Origin: Franzmannia qiaohouensis
GTDB taxonomy: Bacteria; Pseudomonadota; Gammaproteobacteria; Pseudomonadales; Halomonadaceae
Assembly: GCF_031451695.1 (NCBI RefSeq)
Contig: NZ_JARWAM010000013.1
Coordinates: forward strand, 72,703 to 136,702
Length of the DNA: 64,000 nucleotides
Reading direction: 5' to 3'
Below, piece after piece: positions 35,601 to 42,788 of this stretch. A program made the position numbers and the translations under genes. A model generated the notes under the pieces. The model was not told where the DNA came from, ran no database searches, and saw nothing but the letters and a program-made list of their open reading frames with translations. The stretch's first letter is position 1. Each line of letters begins with the position of its first letter.

Positions 35601-35985
35601 GCTCAGCCGCCGCTACCGTCTGGTACGCGGCGGCAGCGAGCTCGGCCTGCTGGTGGTGGACCACGACATGGGCGACGAGCGCCGCTCGGTGCACTCGCTC
35701 TCCGGCGGCGAGACCTTCCTGGTGTCACTGGCGCTGGCCCTGGGCCTGGCCTCGATGGCCTCCGGCGAGTTGACCATCGAGTCGCTGTTCATCGACGAAG
35801 GCTTCGGCAGCCTCGACCCGCAGTCGCTGGCGCTGGCCATGGAGGCGCTCGACGGCCTGCAGGCGCTGGGCCGCCGCGTCGGCGTGATCTCCCACGTACA
35901 GGAGATGCACGAGCGTATCCCGGTGCAGATTCAGGTCGAGCCGCTGGGCAACGGCACCAGCCGGGCCAGGTTGGTAAGCGCATGA
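32680..35985 (+). CDS. sbcC: Exonuclease SbcCD subunit C (Rad50-like ATPase)
   Basis: 1101 residues. Walker A GPTGAGKST is near residues 38-46. Two very long Gln/Arg/Ala/Glu-rich coiled-coil arms flank a zinc hook CPVC at about 545-548. The C-terminal half-ATPase has the signature LSGGETFLVSLALALG, Walker B ESLFIDEGFGSLD and the H-loop in VISHVQEM. Dimerises through the hook and powers SbcD nuclease. Typical length is ~1050-1200. The arms show the biased GC-rich composition expected of a coiled coil in this genome and give many spurious antisense frames. Confidence 0.96.
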   Translation: MKILALRLANLASLPGPLELDFTTAPLRDAGLFAITGPTGAGKSTLLDALCLALYGSTPRLRQAPVRDASLPDVEGETLNTADPRTLLRRGTASGHAEVDFLGRDGRRYRARWAVRRAREKASGRLQAAEQSLRDLDADQLLTTQKREFDRLLPERLGLSFDQFTRAVLLAQSEFAAFLKADDNERSDLLERLTGTAEYSQISIAAYRRASQAKKAVDALDAKLADDLPAEPEARTELERAAEVTQQALTNLKKQQERLSTRQRWHDDDARLRDAYRQGVAQRQAADDAWQGLAQQRADRAWRQRIAPQRHALARQAALPGEIATLEATHAKTQRALETARSDQQAATTALSTAEQALTDASDARQRAEPALRQAREQSQQLESVDKQLADLAATHRQQQARAATLSDEHRKAHEAQQGRQRERDDRQATLKQLMGTHPRLDDARQAAQQAHDSAAQRQLALGELAGRWQELERTHANQRRLADQLEKDQAARTRLLEEGQAARQRLDKAEGHLASVSALIERSRAVRSESVAQLRAQLQEGEPCPVCGGLDHPWRQQPPTTPEAAQLAAQEAEEARQLDDAKQARDAAQQQRDTLLGEYRAVEAALAQGHKALEETGQRLTSARSALQEHPLYGELAEVNDAQRDAWLRAQQDDSESRRRRERHTLDELARAEAELAPLEETLRQGELALARLAADKAGADQRLAELDAQLPPLREQRTTLARCLTQTLGEHASPDAWQQRLDAALESARREREQALTQQHAAEQARLRLTQQRDYEAEQLSARRHELETLSAELDAWRGAHPELDDATLARLLAQGDDEASAEEQRIEAADQARQRAAATLAERRTALLEHRRGQGLLDPDDDEDALLGERAEAELDRLRQVLSEERQALAPQLEAAQQARDDAAFALGDDDRKRARQQAGQAEREAARAEHRRWGQISELIGSADGKLFRRIAQAYNLEQLLEHANLHLAGLSRRYRLVRGGSELGLLVVDHDMGDERRSVHSLSGGETFLVSLALALGLASMASGELTIESLFIDEGFGSLDPQSLALAMEALDGLQALGRRVGVISHVQEMHERIPVQIQVEPLGNGTSRARLVSA

Positions 35986-36075
35986 CCCTCCGCAACGCCA
36001 GGCGCGATGCCCCCTGCTGAATAGCCTATGACTCATCTATGCTGCAGTAGTCACGAACACTCGAGGGAGGTCCTC

Positions 36076-36945
36076 ATGAGCAGAGTTGCGGTATACGGCG
36101 TGGGCCTGATGCTGCTGTTGGCGCTTGCCGGCCAGGCGCTGGCGGCCGAGGTCAACTGGCCGCGAATGGCCGACTCGGCGGACGGCGTGCCGATTGCCTA
36201 CGAGGTGCAGGGCAGCGGCGAGCCGACGCTGGTCTTCATCCATGGCTGGAGCGGCGACGGGCGCTACTGGCGCGGGCAGCTGCCGCACTTTGCGCAGCGC
36301 CATCGCGTGGTGACGGTCGACCTTGCCGGGCATGGCCACTCTGGCCAGGGGCGTGAGACCTATACCCTGCCGGCCTTCGGGGAGGACGTGAAGGCGGTAC
36401 TCGACGACCTGGAAGTGGAGCAAGCGATCCTGATCGGACACTCCATGGGCGGGCCGGTCAGCGTCGAAGCGGCACGCCTGCTGCCGGAGCGCGTGATCGG
36501 CATCATCGGCGTCGACACCTTCCACGACGTGGCCGCGGAAATCGACCAGGAGCAGCGCGACGAGCTGCTGGAACCGCTCCAGCAGGACTTCGCCCCGGCC
36601 GCCCGTCAGTTCGTGGCGTCGATGTTCATCGACAGCACCGATGCCACGCTGCGCGACTGGGTCATGCAGGACATGGCAGCCGCATCGCCCGAGGTGGCGA
36701 TGAGCGCCATGCAGGAGATGCTGTCGCGGCATGCCGATGGCGAAGCGGCGCGGCACTTCGCTGAGCTGACGATCCCCGTGGCGGCGATCAACGCCGACCT
36801 GTGGCCCACCGACATCGACGCCAACCGGCAGCTGTTGGCGGAGTTCGACGCCGTGATCATGGAAGATAGCGACCACTTCCTGCACATGGCCAAGCCGGCG
36901 GCCTTCAACCGTGAGCTGGAGCGGATGATCGGCACGCCACCGTGA
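36076..36945 (+). CDS. Exported alpha/beta hydrolase
   Basis: 289 residues from the ATG at 36076, preceded by GGGAGG; the frame extends 48 bases upstream but the chosen start gives a clean signal peptide (YGVGLMLLLALAGQALA, cleavage at about 22, ALA-AE). Alpha/beta hydrolase motifs: oxyanion HGWSGDGRYW, VDLAGHGHSG, nucleophile elbow GHSMGG and a C-terminal DSDHFLHMAKP with the catalytic His. The acid is probably in the segment INADLWPTD. Substrate unknown, probably an ester in the periplasm. Stand-alone between sbcC and the SDR gene. Confidence 0.88.
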   Translation: MSRVAVYGVGLMLLLALAGQALAAEVNWPRMADSADGVPIAYEVQGSGEPTLVFIHGWSGDGRYWRGQLPHFAQRHRVVTVDLAGHGHSGQGRETYTLPAFGEDVKAVLDDLEVEQAILIGHSMGGPVSVEAARLLPERVIGIIGVDTFHDVAAEIDQEQRDELLEPLQQDFAPAARQFVASMFIDSTDATLRDWVMQDMAAASPEVAMSAMQEMLSRHADGEAARHFAELTIPVAAINADLWPTDIDANRQLLAEFDAVIMEDSDHFLHMAKPAAFNRELERMIGTPP

Positions 36946-36988
36946 GACTCAACGCCACCCTGCACCACAAAACCACCAGGAGACGAGA

Positions 36989-37852
36989 ATGCCAGACGCC
37001 CCCGAGACGTCTACGCGCAGCATACTGATCACCGGCTGCTCCAGCGGCATCGGCCATGCCGCGGCCCATGCGCTGGCCAAGCGCGGCTGGCGGGTCTTCG
37101 CCACCGCCCGGGCGGCGGCGGACGTCGCCCGGCTCGAGGAGGAAGGCTTCGAGGCACTGCCGCTCGACCTGGCCGACAGCACCTCCATCGAGGCCGCGGT
37201 AGCAGCCGTAGAGGCGCGCACCGCTGGGCAACTGACGGCGCTGTTCAACAACGGCGCCTACGGCCAGCCCGGCGCCGTCGAGGATTTGACCCGTGCGGTA
37301 CTGCGCGAGCAGCTGGAGACCAACCTGCTCGGCACCCACGAACTCACCGCCCGGGTACTGCCGATGATGCGCGCCCAGGGCTATGGCCGCATCGTCCACA
37401 ACAGCTCGGTGCTCGGCTTCGCCGCCCTGCCCTACCGCGGCGCCTACGTCTGCTCCAAGTTCGCCCTCGAGGGCCTCACCGACACCCTGCGCCAGGAACT
37501 CTCCGGCAGCGGCATCCATATCAGTCTGATCCAGCCCGGCCCCATCGCCAGCCGCTTTCGCGAGAACGCCTACCAGGCCTTCAAGGCCAATATCGACACC
37601 ACTCACAGTGCCCATGCCGACACCTACCGCAAGGTGGAAGCCCGCCTGGCCAGCCAGGAGGGCAAGGCCCCCTTCACCCTTGGCCCCGAGGCCGTGATAG
37701 ACAAGCTCATCCATGCCCTGGAGAGCCGCCGGCCGAGGCCCCGCTACGCGGTGACCGTGCCCACCCATCTTTTTGCCGCGCTCAAGCGTGTGCTCAGCAC
37801 CCGCGGCATGGACCGCGTGCTGCTGCGCTCGACGCGGGACGAACGGGAGTGA
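36989..37852 (+). CDS. Short-chain dehydrogenase/reductase
   Basis: 287 residues; AGGAGACGAGA precedes the ATG. Rossmann glycine motif TGCSSGIG near residues 15-22, NNGAYG (the NNAG position), active-site Ser in HNSSVLG and YVCSK (YxxxK), so the triad is complete. Related to the SDR group annotated as retinol-dehydrogenase-like or YbbO-like, in which a C-terminal extension (about 230-287) is common. Substrate unknown. Confidence 0.88.
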   Translation: MPDAPETSTRSILITGCSSGIGHAAAHALAKRGWRVFATARAAADVARLEEEGFEALPLDLADSTSIEAAVAAVEARTAGQLTALFNNGAYGQPGAVEDLTRAVLREQLETNLLGTHELTARVLPMMRAQGYGRIVHNSSVLGFAALPYRGAYVCSKFALEGLTDTLRQELSGSGIHISLIQPGPIASRFRENAYQAFKANIDTTHSAHADTYRKVEARLASQEGKAPFTLGPEAVIDKLIHALESRRPRPRYAVTVPTHLFAALKRVLSTRGMDRVLLRSTRDERE

Positions 37853-38074
37853 AGGTGCACAGACTGAATCAGTGTGCTGGCGCACAGAATGATTGGCCAC
37901 TTCAGCCTAGTCTCTAACTGATCATATGAACGCGACGCCTTGAGCGCCGGGTGCTCTCAAAACCCCCTCCGCAGATATTGCCGATCTCGCTGGGAAACCG
38001 GGCTGTTTACCGGGGCGGCACTCATTAGCCAGCGCGTATTCTATGTAATCAGTTCACCGACATGGAGGTGCTAA

Positions 38075-38632
38075 ATGAGCGCCGAGAAGACTAAGCAGGA
38101 TGCTGATAAAACCACCCAGAAAGAGACCGACCGTGCCAAGCAGCAGTTCGAGAGCTCGATCGTCGAGCCGGTACGTGCCTATGGATCTCTGACCACCAAT
38201 TATTATGAAGAGCTGTTCTCGACGCAGTTCGATGCGGTTCGCGCCTTTGCCGAGACAAGCCTGGCCCAATCCCGCTCCTGGCTGGAGGTCAAGGATTCGG
38301 AAAGCTTCCGGAAGGTGGTCGAAGAGCAGCAGCAGTCCATCAAGGATATGAGCGAGCGCTTGAAAGCCGACACTGACAGAATCAGCTCCCTGAGCCAGGA
38401 ATACCTGAAAGAGAGCCAGCAACTGGCCATGAGCAGCATGCAAACGGGCCAAAAGCAGCTCGAAGAAAACATGCAGAAGGGCCAGCAGCAGTTTCAGGAA
38501 AATCTTGAAAAAGGGCAAGCACAGGTCCGCGAGAGCATGCAGAAGGGCAAGGGCGAAGGTGAAGAGTCCCGGCAGAAAAATCAGCAGCACGCGGACAAGA
38601 GCAAGAAGTCGACTAGCACGTCCGAGAAATAG
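38075..38632 (+). CDS. Phasin family protein
   Basis: 185 residues; RBS GGAGGTG four bases before the ATG. An amphipathic helical core about 20-125 (EPVRAYGSLTTNYYEELFSTQFDAVRAFAETS) is the phasin_2 pattern that coats polyhydroxyalkanoate granules. The C-terminal ~60 residues repeat an 11-12-residue unit (MQKGQQQFQENLEKG..), rich in Gln, Glu and Lys, ending in a Ser/Lys tail. No PHA synthase lies in the window. Followed by a clear terminator. Confidence 0.82.
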   Translation: MSAEKTKQDADKTTQKETDRAKQQFESSIVEPVRAYGSLTTNYYEELFSTQFDAVRAFAETSLAQSRSWLEVKDSESFRKVVEEQQQSIKDMSERLKADTDRISSLSQEYLKESQQLAMSSMQTGQKQLEENMQKGQQQFQENLEKGQAQVRESMQKGKGEGEESRQKNQQHADKSKKSTSTSEK

Positions 38633-38664
38633 TGTTGACGATAGCTTGATATGACAGCGCTGGG

Positions 38665-38697
38665 AGCCGCTTTCCGCAGGAAAGCGGCTTCTTTTCA
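38665..38697 (+). terminator. Rho-independent terminator after the phasin gene
   Basis: AGCCGCTTTCC (38665-38675) pairs with GGAAAGCGGCT (38679-38689) over 11 bp with a 3-base loop, followed by TCTTTTC. It lies 33 bases after the phasin stop. Confidence 0.88.
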
Positions 38698-38854
38698 TTT
38701 GGCATACAGCAGATCCGCCACGAGCGTAAGTCAGTGCCACTACTGCGACTCGCCGTGCAGGAGCAGCGGGTAACGCAATAGGCTATAGCGGTACCTCTTC
38801 TCCCCTCCGGCTGTTCCAGCACTGCGCTACCACTGCATACCCTGTCTAAAGATA

Positions 38855-38877
38855 GGCTGCCAGCCTATCTGGCAGCC
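38855..38877 (-). terminator. Hairpin after the cupin gene
   Basis: GGCTGCCAG (38855-38863) and CTGGCAGCC (38869-38877) form a perfect 9-bp stem with a 5-base loop. It is 52 bases past the cupin stop on the minus strand, followed there by a short TATCTTTAG tail. Plausible terminator of the diguanylate cyclase/cupin unit. The rest of the 297-base gap 38633-38929 holds no gene that I can see. Confidence 0.6.
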
Positions 38878-38929
38878 AGGGCTGTACAGGACGTACGCCA
38901 ATAGCGACTTTTAACGAGAGAAAAGAGGA

Positions 38930-39298
38930 CTACACCCAGACATCATTCTCCGCCTGGAGCTCGCCGCCTGACTCCCCCGTATTGACAACGCCCCTTGGCT
39001 CGATCAGGAGGACATGGCACTCACTTTCGGCAAAAGGCTTATGCTCTATGCCTTTGGGGACAACATACATCTCACCTTCAGATAGCTTAACCACACCATC
39101 CCGAAGCTCGATGCCCATTGTCCCTTTGATCACCAGGAAAACCTCGTCCGTATCCTTGTGATCATGCCAAACAAAATCGCCTTCTAACTTGACCAGCTTG
39201 AACTGATAGTCGTTCATTTCCGCAACTACGCGAGGCGACCAGTGTTCAGAAAACTTACAGAATTTTTCGGCAAAATTTACTACGCCTGACTCATCCAT
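38930..39298 (-). CDS. Small cupin-domain protein
   Basis: 122 residues. Single double-stranded beta-helix: metal-binding motif 1 WHDHKDTDEVFLVIKG (two His and a Glu) and motif 2 PKGIEHKPFA (His). The protein is probably a small-molecule sensor or isomerase/dioxygenase; no substrate can be named. Starts 8 bases before the stop of the upstream diguanylate cyclase gene, so the two are translationally coupled. Confidence 0.85.
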   Translation of the reverse strand: MDESGVVNFAEKFCKFSEHWSPRVVAEMNDYQFKLVKLEGDFVWHDHKDTDEVFLVIKGTMGIELRDGVVKLSEGEMYVVPKGIEHKPFAESECHVLLIEPRGVVNTGESGGELQAENDVWV

Positions 39299-40517
39299 TC
39301 CCCAATCCTCCGCGACACATCACCACTCGGTTTCTGCCGTCTCGCTTGCCCACGTAGAGCGCCTGATCCGCCTGGGAGATCAAGGCTTCGAGATCGACAC
39401 TTTCAGTGTTTGCCATAGCGATGCCGATGGTAACGCTCAGGCTAAGCCCACTCATATCTTCCTTTAACGGCAGCTCGGCGACCTTCATCTTCAAGCGCTC
39501 CGCCACGACTTGAGCATCGTCAGGGCCGGTGTTAGGCAGGGCTACCACGAACTCTTCACCACCGAAACGGCCTATCACATCAGTGGGGCGCAGTGAGTGC
39601 ACGCAGACCTCCGCGATCTTGGTCAGAACCCAGTCCCCGTGACTATGCCCCCAGGTATCGTTGATGCTCTTGAAGTGATCCACATCGATCATGAAAAAGC
39701 TGAACGGCATCTTTTCCAATCGTGAACTCTGCAGCAGGGCCTTGGCCCGCTTCATGAAATGACTCCGGCTATTCAACCCCGTCAGCTCATCCCGCTCGGC
39801 AACCATGCGCAGTTGTTCTTCCAGGGACTTGCGATGGGCTATTTCCTTGAGCAACTGGTGATTTTGATCGCGCTCTTCGTTAAGCAACGAGTATTGATTG
39901 CGCTGCAGCCTCTCCAAGCGCAGCAGAGCACAGTACCCCACGACATTGGTCATCATTAACAGCAGTGCTATGCGAAGCGTATCCACCGCTGAAATCTCGG
40001 CAAAAAGTACCGCGGCAGCCACGAAGCCGATACTTAAAAAAAGGCTGGCGAAGGTCACCACCGTCAGCAGGTTGGGGATCAGCAGGAAGAACGCCATGGT
40101 GGCCAGCACTACGGCTGTTACCTGGGTTGAGAGGCTCTCGGGGCGCAGCGGAACGATCAGGATGATCCCCGTTGCAAGTATCCAGAGCGGCAAAGCGCGC
40201 AACCAGAGCCGATGCGAATAGCTGCCCCAGCGTGCGATGGCGAATGCAAGGATAAGGCAGAGACTGACTACTACGATGCGCATGGTGACCAGTAGATAAT
40301 ATTCTCTCGTCAAGCCAAGCAGGTAGTAGTCGGTAATGGCAAAGGTGCCAAAGACCGCGGCCGCCAACATCAACGACAGGCAGGTCTCATACCGCACCCT
40401 CTCGTTGATGGAATTACGGTACATTGACTCCTTGCTATCTTCGCAAAGCTGTCCAGTCAGCCAATGTATGCGATATTGCGCGTTTAGTGATGACAATGAC
40501 CCATGCTCCCTACGCAT
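39291..40517 (-). CDS. Membrane-bound diguanylate cyclase (GGDEF domain)
   Basis: 408 residues from the ATG at 40517 (AAGGA about 10 bases upstream); a GTG at 40556 and an ATG at 40424 with AAGGAG are alternatives. About six transmembrane helices (residues about 45-200) are followed by a short coiled coil and the GGDEF domain. The domain has the intact active site GRFGGEEF and an RPTD inhibitory I-site five residues before it, so the cyclase should make c-di-GMP and be product-inhibited. ERDELTGLNSRSHF marks the domain start. Overlaps the cupin gene, which may act with it. Confidence 0.9.
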   Translation of the reverse strand: MRREHGSLSSLNAQYRIHWLTGQLCEDSKESMYRNSINERVRYETCLSLMLAAAVFGTFAITDYYLLGLTREYYLLVTMRIVVVSLCLILAFAIARWGSYSHRLWLRALPLWILATGIILIVPLRPESLSTQVTAVVLATMAFFLLIPNLLTVVTFASLFLSIGFVAAAVLFAEISAVDTLRIALLLMMTNVVGYCALLRLERLQRNQYSLLNEERDQNHQLLKEIAHRKSLEEQLRMVAERDELTGLNSRSHFMKRAKALLQSSRLEKMPFSFFMIDVDHFKSINDTWGHSHGDWVLTKIAEVCVHSLRPTDVIGRFGGEEFVVALPNTGPDDAQVVAERLKMKVAELPLKEDMSGLSLSVTIGIAMANTESVDLEALISQADQALYVGKRDGRNRVVMCRGGLGNG

Positions 40518-40835
40518 ATCGTCGATGTCCTTGTGGCTTCGATCAGCACAGACCACTCACGGGATCTTGGCTGAGGAAGGACCTCGCAGAAAAATCGTCG
40601 CACCTATATAGTTTTTTAAATTAATTTTTATTAATACATCACTGCAGCAATTTGCTGCTCCTGGTAGCAGGGGGTACTGACGGGCCCGGCTCAAGAAGCT
40701 GACCGCCTAAGCCTGCCATCAACGCGCGCGCAGGACCAGTCGACCATCCGGGAAAGCCCCGCGGGAGCGTCGCATAGCACCGCATTGCTGGAGTGTTAGA
40801 ATATGCCGCACTATCCAGCGTTACGGAGATGACTT
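40518..40835. promoter_or_regulatory. Divergent intergenic region
   Basis: 318 bases between the diguanylate cyclase (minus) and the gamma-glutamylcyclotransferase-like gene (plus). A patch at about 40605-40640 is very A+T-rich (TATATAGTTTTTTAAATTAATTTTTATTAATAC written in parts) and is a likely promoter or nucleoid-protein site. No gene or RNA recognised in the rest. Confidence 0.4.
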
Positions 40836-41252
40836 ATGCACACCCCCGTACTTGCCATTGCCCACAGCCCGCTGGTGGCCGTCTACGGCACCTTGAAACG
40901 TGGGCTGCGCAATCACCACTGGCTTGCGGGGGCCGAGTATCTTGGCAGTGACCGCCTGACCGCGGTGACGCTCTACGACCTGGGCCCCTATCCTGGCGCC
41001 AAGCCGCAGCCATCGCGGGGCGTCGAGGTGGAAGTCTTCAAGGTCGACGCCCAACTGCTCGCCGGCCTCGACCACCTCGAGGATCACCGAGTGCGCACTC
41101 CCAAGCAGGGCGACTTCGAGCGAGTCATCCATACCACGGCCCTGGGCCCCGCCTGGCTCTATCTCTATAACCACGATGTCAGCGGCTGCCCGATGATCCG
41201 CGAGGGTGCCTGGCAACCCGGCAACCCTGCCGCTCATCGTGGCGTAGTATAA
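40836..41252 (+). CDS. Gamma-glutamylcyclotransferase-like (AIG2/GGCT fold) protein
   Basis: 138 residues. VAVYGTLKRGLRN near residues 14-26 is the YGTLkrG substrate-binding motif of the GGCT/AIG2 family, and LAGLDHLEDH follows with the acidic residue position. The middle matches family layout (LYDLGPYPG..). Members release 5-oxoproline from gamma-glutamyl peptides, but many are uncharacterised. Starts a small plus-strand run with the next two genes. Confidence 0.85.
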   Translation: MHTPVLAIAHSPLVAVYGTLKRGLRNHHWLAGAEYLGSDRLTAVTLYDLGPYPGAKPQPSRGVEVEVFKVDAQLLAGLDHLEDHRVRTPKQGDFERVIHTTALGPAWLYLYNHDVSGCPMIREGAWQPGNPAAHRGVV

Positions 41253-41298
41253 CTTCACCTCCCCAGCCGCTTGGGCGGGGTTCCATCAGGAGTAGCCC

Positions 41299-41619
41299 AT
41301 GGGTCGTCTATTATCGCTTATCGTGATCGCCGGGTTGGCCTACGGCGGGCTTTATGTCTACTACGGGATGGCCGCGACACAGGCCATCGAGCAGCAGCTC
41401 GAGGCGCGGGGGCTCGGCGCGCTGACGGTGGAGAGCGTCGACTATGGGCCGCTGGCCCCGCTGACCACCGACACCCACCTATCGACCAGCGTGCGCTACC
41501 GCGGCGCCAACGCCAGCCTGGATATTCGCATGCTCGGCCACCCGCTCTTCTCGGATGAGGTGCGCCTGGAGCTCGACGGCTTGCAGGCGCTGCGGCTGAC
41601 CATCGGCACAGGTGACTGA
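41299..41619 (+). CDS. Small protein with N-terminal membrane anchor, unknown function
   Basis: 106 residues. A single hydrophobic segment (LLSLIVIAGLAYGGLYVYYG, about 4-23) suggests a membrane anchor or uncleaved signal, with the remaining ~80 residues outside. No family recognised. The end overlaps the next frame closely (stop 41619, next ATG 41627). GC-rich codon use matches the neighbours, supporting it as real. Confidence 0.7.
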   Translation: MGRLLSLIVIAGLAYGGLYVYYGMAATQAIEQQLEARGLGALTVESVDYGPLAPLTTDTHLSTSVRYRGANASLDIRMLGHPLFSDEVRLELDGLQALRLTIGTGD

Positions 41620-41626
41620 AGCGACC

Positions 41627-41908
41627 ATGCATATTGCCGTATTGACCCTCAGCATTTCCCTGCCCGGCTGTCGCTCGCTCAAGGAGAAGCGCCAGCGCAT
41701 GGGCGGTCTGCATGAGCGCTTCGGACGCAACCCGGCGGTCGCGGTCTGCGAGAGCGGCGAGCTCGACCGACTGGAAGCCAGCGAGTGGACCTTCGTGGTC
41801 GCCGCGACCACGCTGCCCAAGGTGGAGTCGCTGTGCAGCGAGATCGAGGAAAAGATTCAGCGCGGCGTGGATGGGCGAGTCATGGAGGCAACGCGGGAGG
41901 TGCTGTAG
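41627..41908 (+). CDS. DUF503 family protein (YlxP-like)
   Basis: 93 residues from the ATG at 41627 (a GTG at 41612 is possible). The N terminus HIAVLTLSISLPGCRSLKEKR matches the DUF503 pattern, as does the mid-protein AVCESGELDRLEASEWTFVV. Small cytosolic alpha/beta protein, associated in other bacteria with translation/ribosome-factor genes; exact function unknown. Confidence 0.88.
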   Translation: MHIAVLTLSISLPGCRSLKEKRQRMGGLHERFGRNPAVAVCESGELDRLEASEWTFVVAATTLPKVESLCSEIEEKIQRGVDGRVMEATREVL

Positions 41909-41932
41909 AGAGCAAAGCGGCCGTCGGCCGGC

Positions 41933-42385
41933 TTACCTATCGGCACCGAAATACTTGACCCTGCAATACAACGCTACGAGGTAGCTACCGCCCAGCATCA
42001 TGCCGATCCCCGCCGCCACAGCGACCAGGGCATCATAGGCCAGGTCGCCGGAGGACACATAGACGCCTACCAACATACTGACGTATCGGACCAGCAGGTA
42101 GACGCCGATCAGGAAGGTGCCGGCGCGCACCAGGTCAACATCCGTGGCGTCGACGCCAGCATCCGAATCGCCATGCAGCCGCCCAGCCAGGCGACCGGCG
42201 AAGCACCACAGCAGCACCCCGCCCACCATCGGCACGGCCACCGTGGCCATCAACATGGGAAACACCTCGGCAGACCAGTAGCTGCTACCCATTGGGCTGA
42301 TCAGCGCCGGTAGCACCGAAAACAGCGTCTTCAGGAATAGATACAGGCCCAGCAGCCGGATCAGCAGGATGGAAAAGGGCTTCAT
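41933..42385 (-). CDS. Four-helix membrane protein, unknown function
   Basis: 150 residues with four predicted transmembrane helices (about 5-28, 42-66, 88-108 and 117-138), a cytoplasmic or periplasmic acidic loop HGDSDAGVDATDVD between helices 2 and 3, and no recognised domain. Convergent with the DUF503 gene. GC codon use agrees with the chromosome. Confidence 0.72.
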   Translation of the reverse strand: MKPFSILLIRLLGLYLFLKTLFSVLPALISPMGSSYWSAEVFPMLMATVAVPMVGGVLLWCFAGRLAGRLHGDSDAGVDATDVDLVRAGTFLIGVYLLVRYVSMLVGVYVSSGDLAYDALVAVAAGIGMMLGGSYLVALYCRVKYFGADR

Positions 42386-42788
42386 GGAATCTCCCGGTCA
42401 GTCTGACGCCACATCATCCACGATGGGCGTACCCAGCGTATCGACCACCATGCTGTGGCACTCGACCTCAAGTCTCTCATCGCTCGAAAGCGGGTCTGGG
42501 TAAAATCGCATTGCGCCTTATTTTAAGTTACGGCTTAAATTAAAATAAGACCTAGCGTTATTTTAACTTCACGCCTCTCCAAGGCTGCCGTCATGTCGAT
42601 ACCATCGACATATCCGCGGGACGTGTCGAAAAAAATGCGTTTCGTGAACATGTCGTGATCTCTTAGCACAAGATGATGATTCGTCAGGCCTCCTCAGGTG
42701 TGGCCAACATGTTCATGAGAAGTACGAGTGGCGAAGGCGCCCCCGGCTCATGCTAGGCTGATGGGATTCAATGAAAAGGGACATCAGC
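42386..42788. promoter_or_regulatory. 403-base divergent intergenic region with TTATTTTAA repeats
   Basis: Between the membrane protein (minus) and argE (plus). Contains CTTATTTTAA (42517-42526) mirrored by TTAAAATAAG (42540-42549) with 13 bases between, plus a third copy GTTATTTTAAC at 42557-42567. A smaller dyad CGACA/TGTCG surrounds CCGCGG at 42606-42627. No gene seen. The TTATTTTAA arms resemble NagC/Mlc-type (ROK) operator arms and the palindrome in front of the ROK gene at 52431. Confidence 0.5.

Noticed and set aside
37853..37885. Imperfect inverted repeat after the SDR gene
   Set aside because: Stem has a bulge and no T-run; not strong enough to call a terminator.
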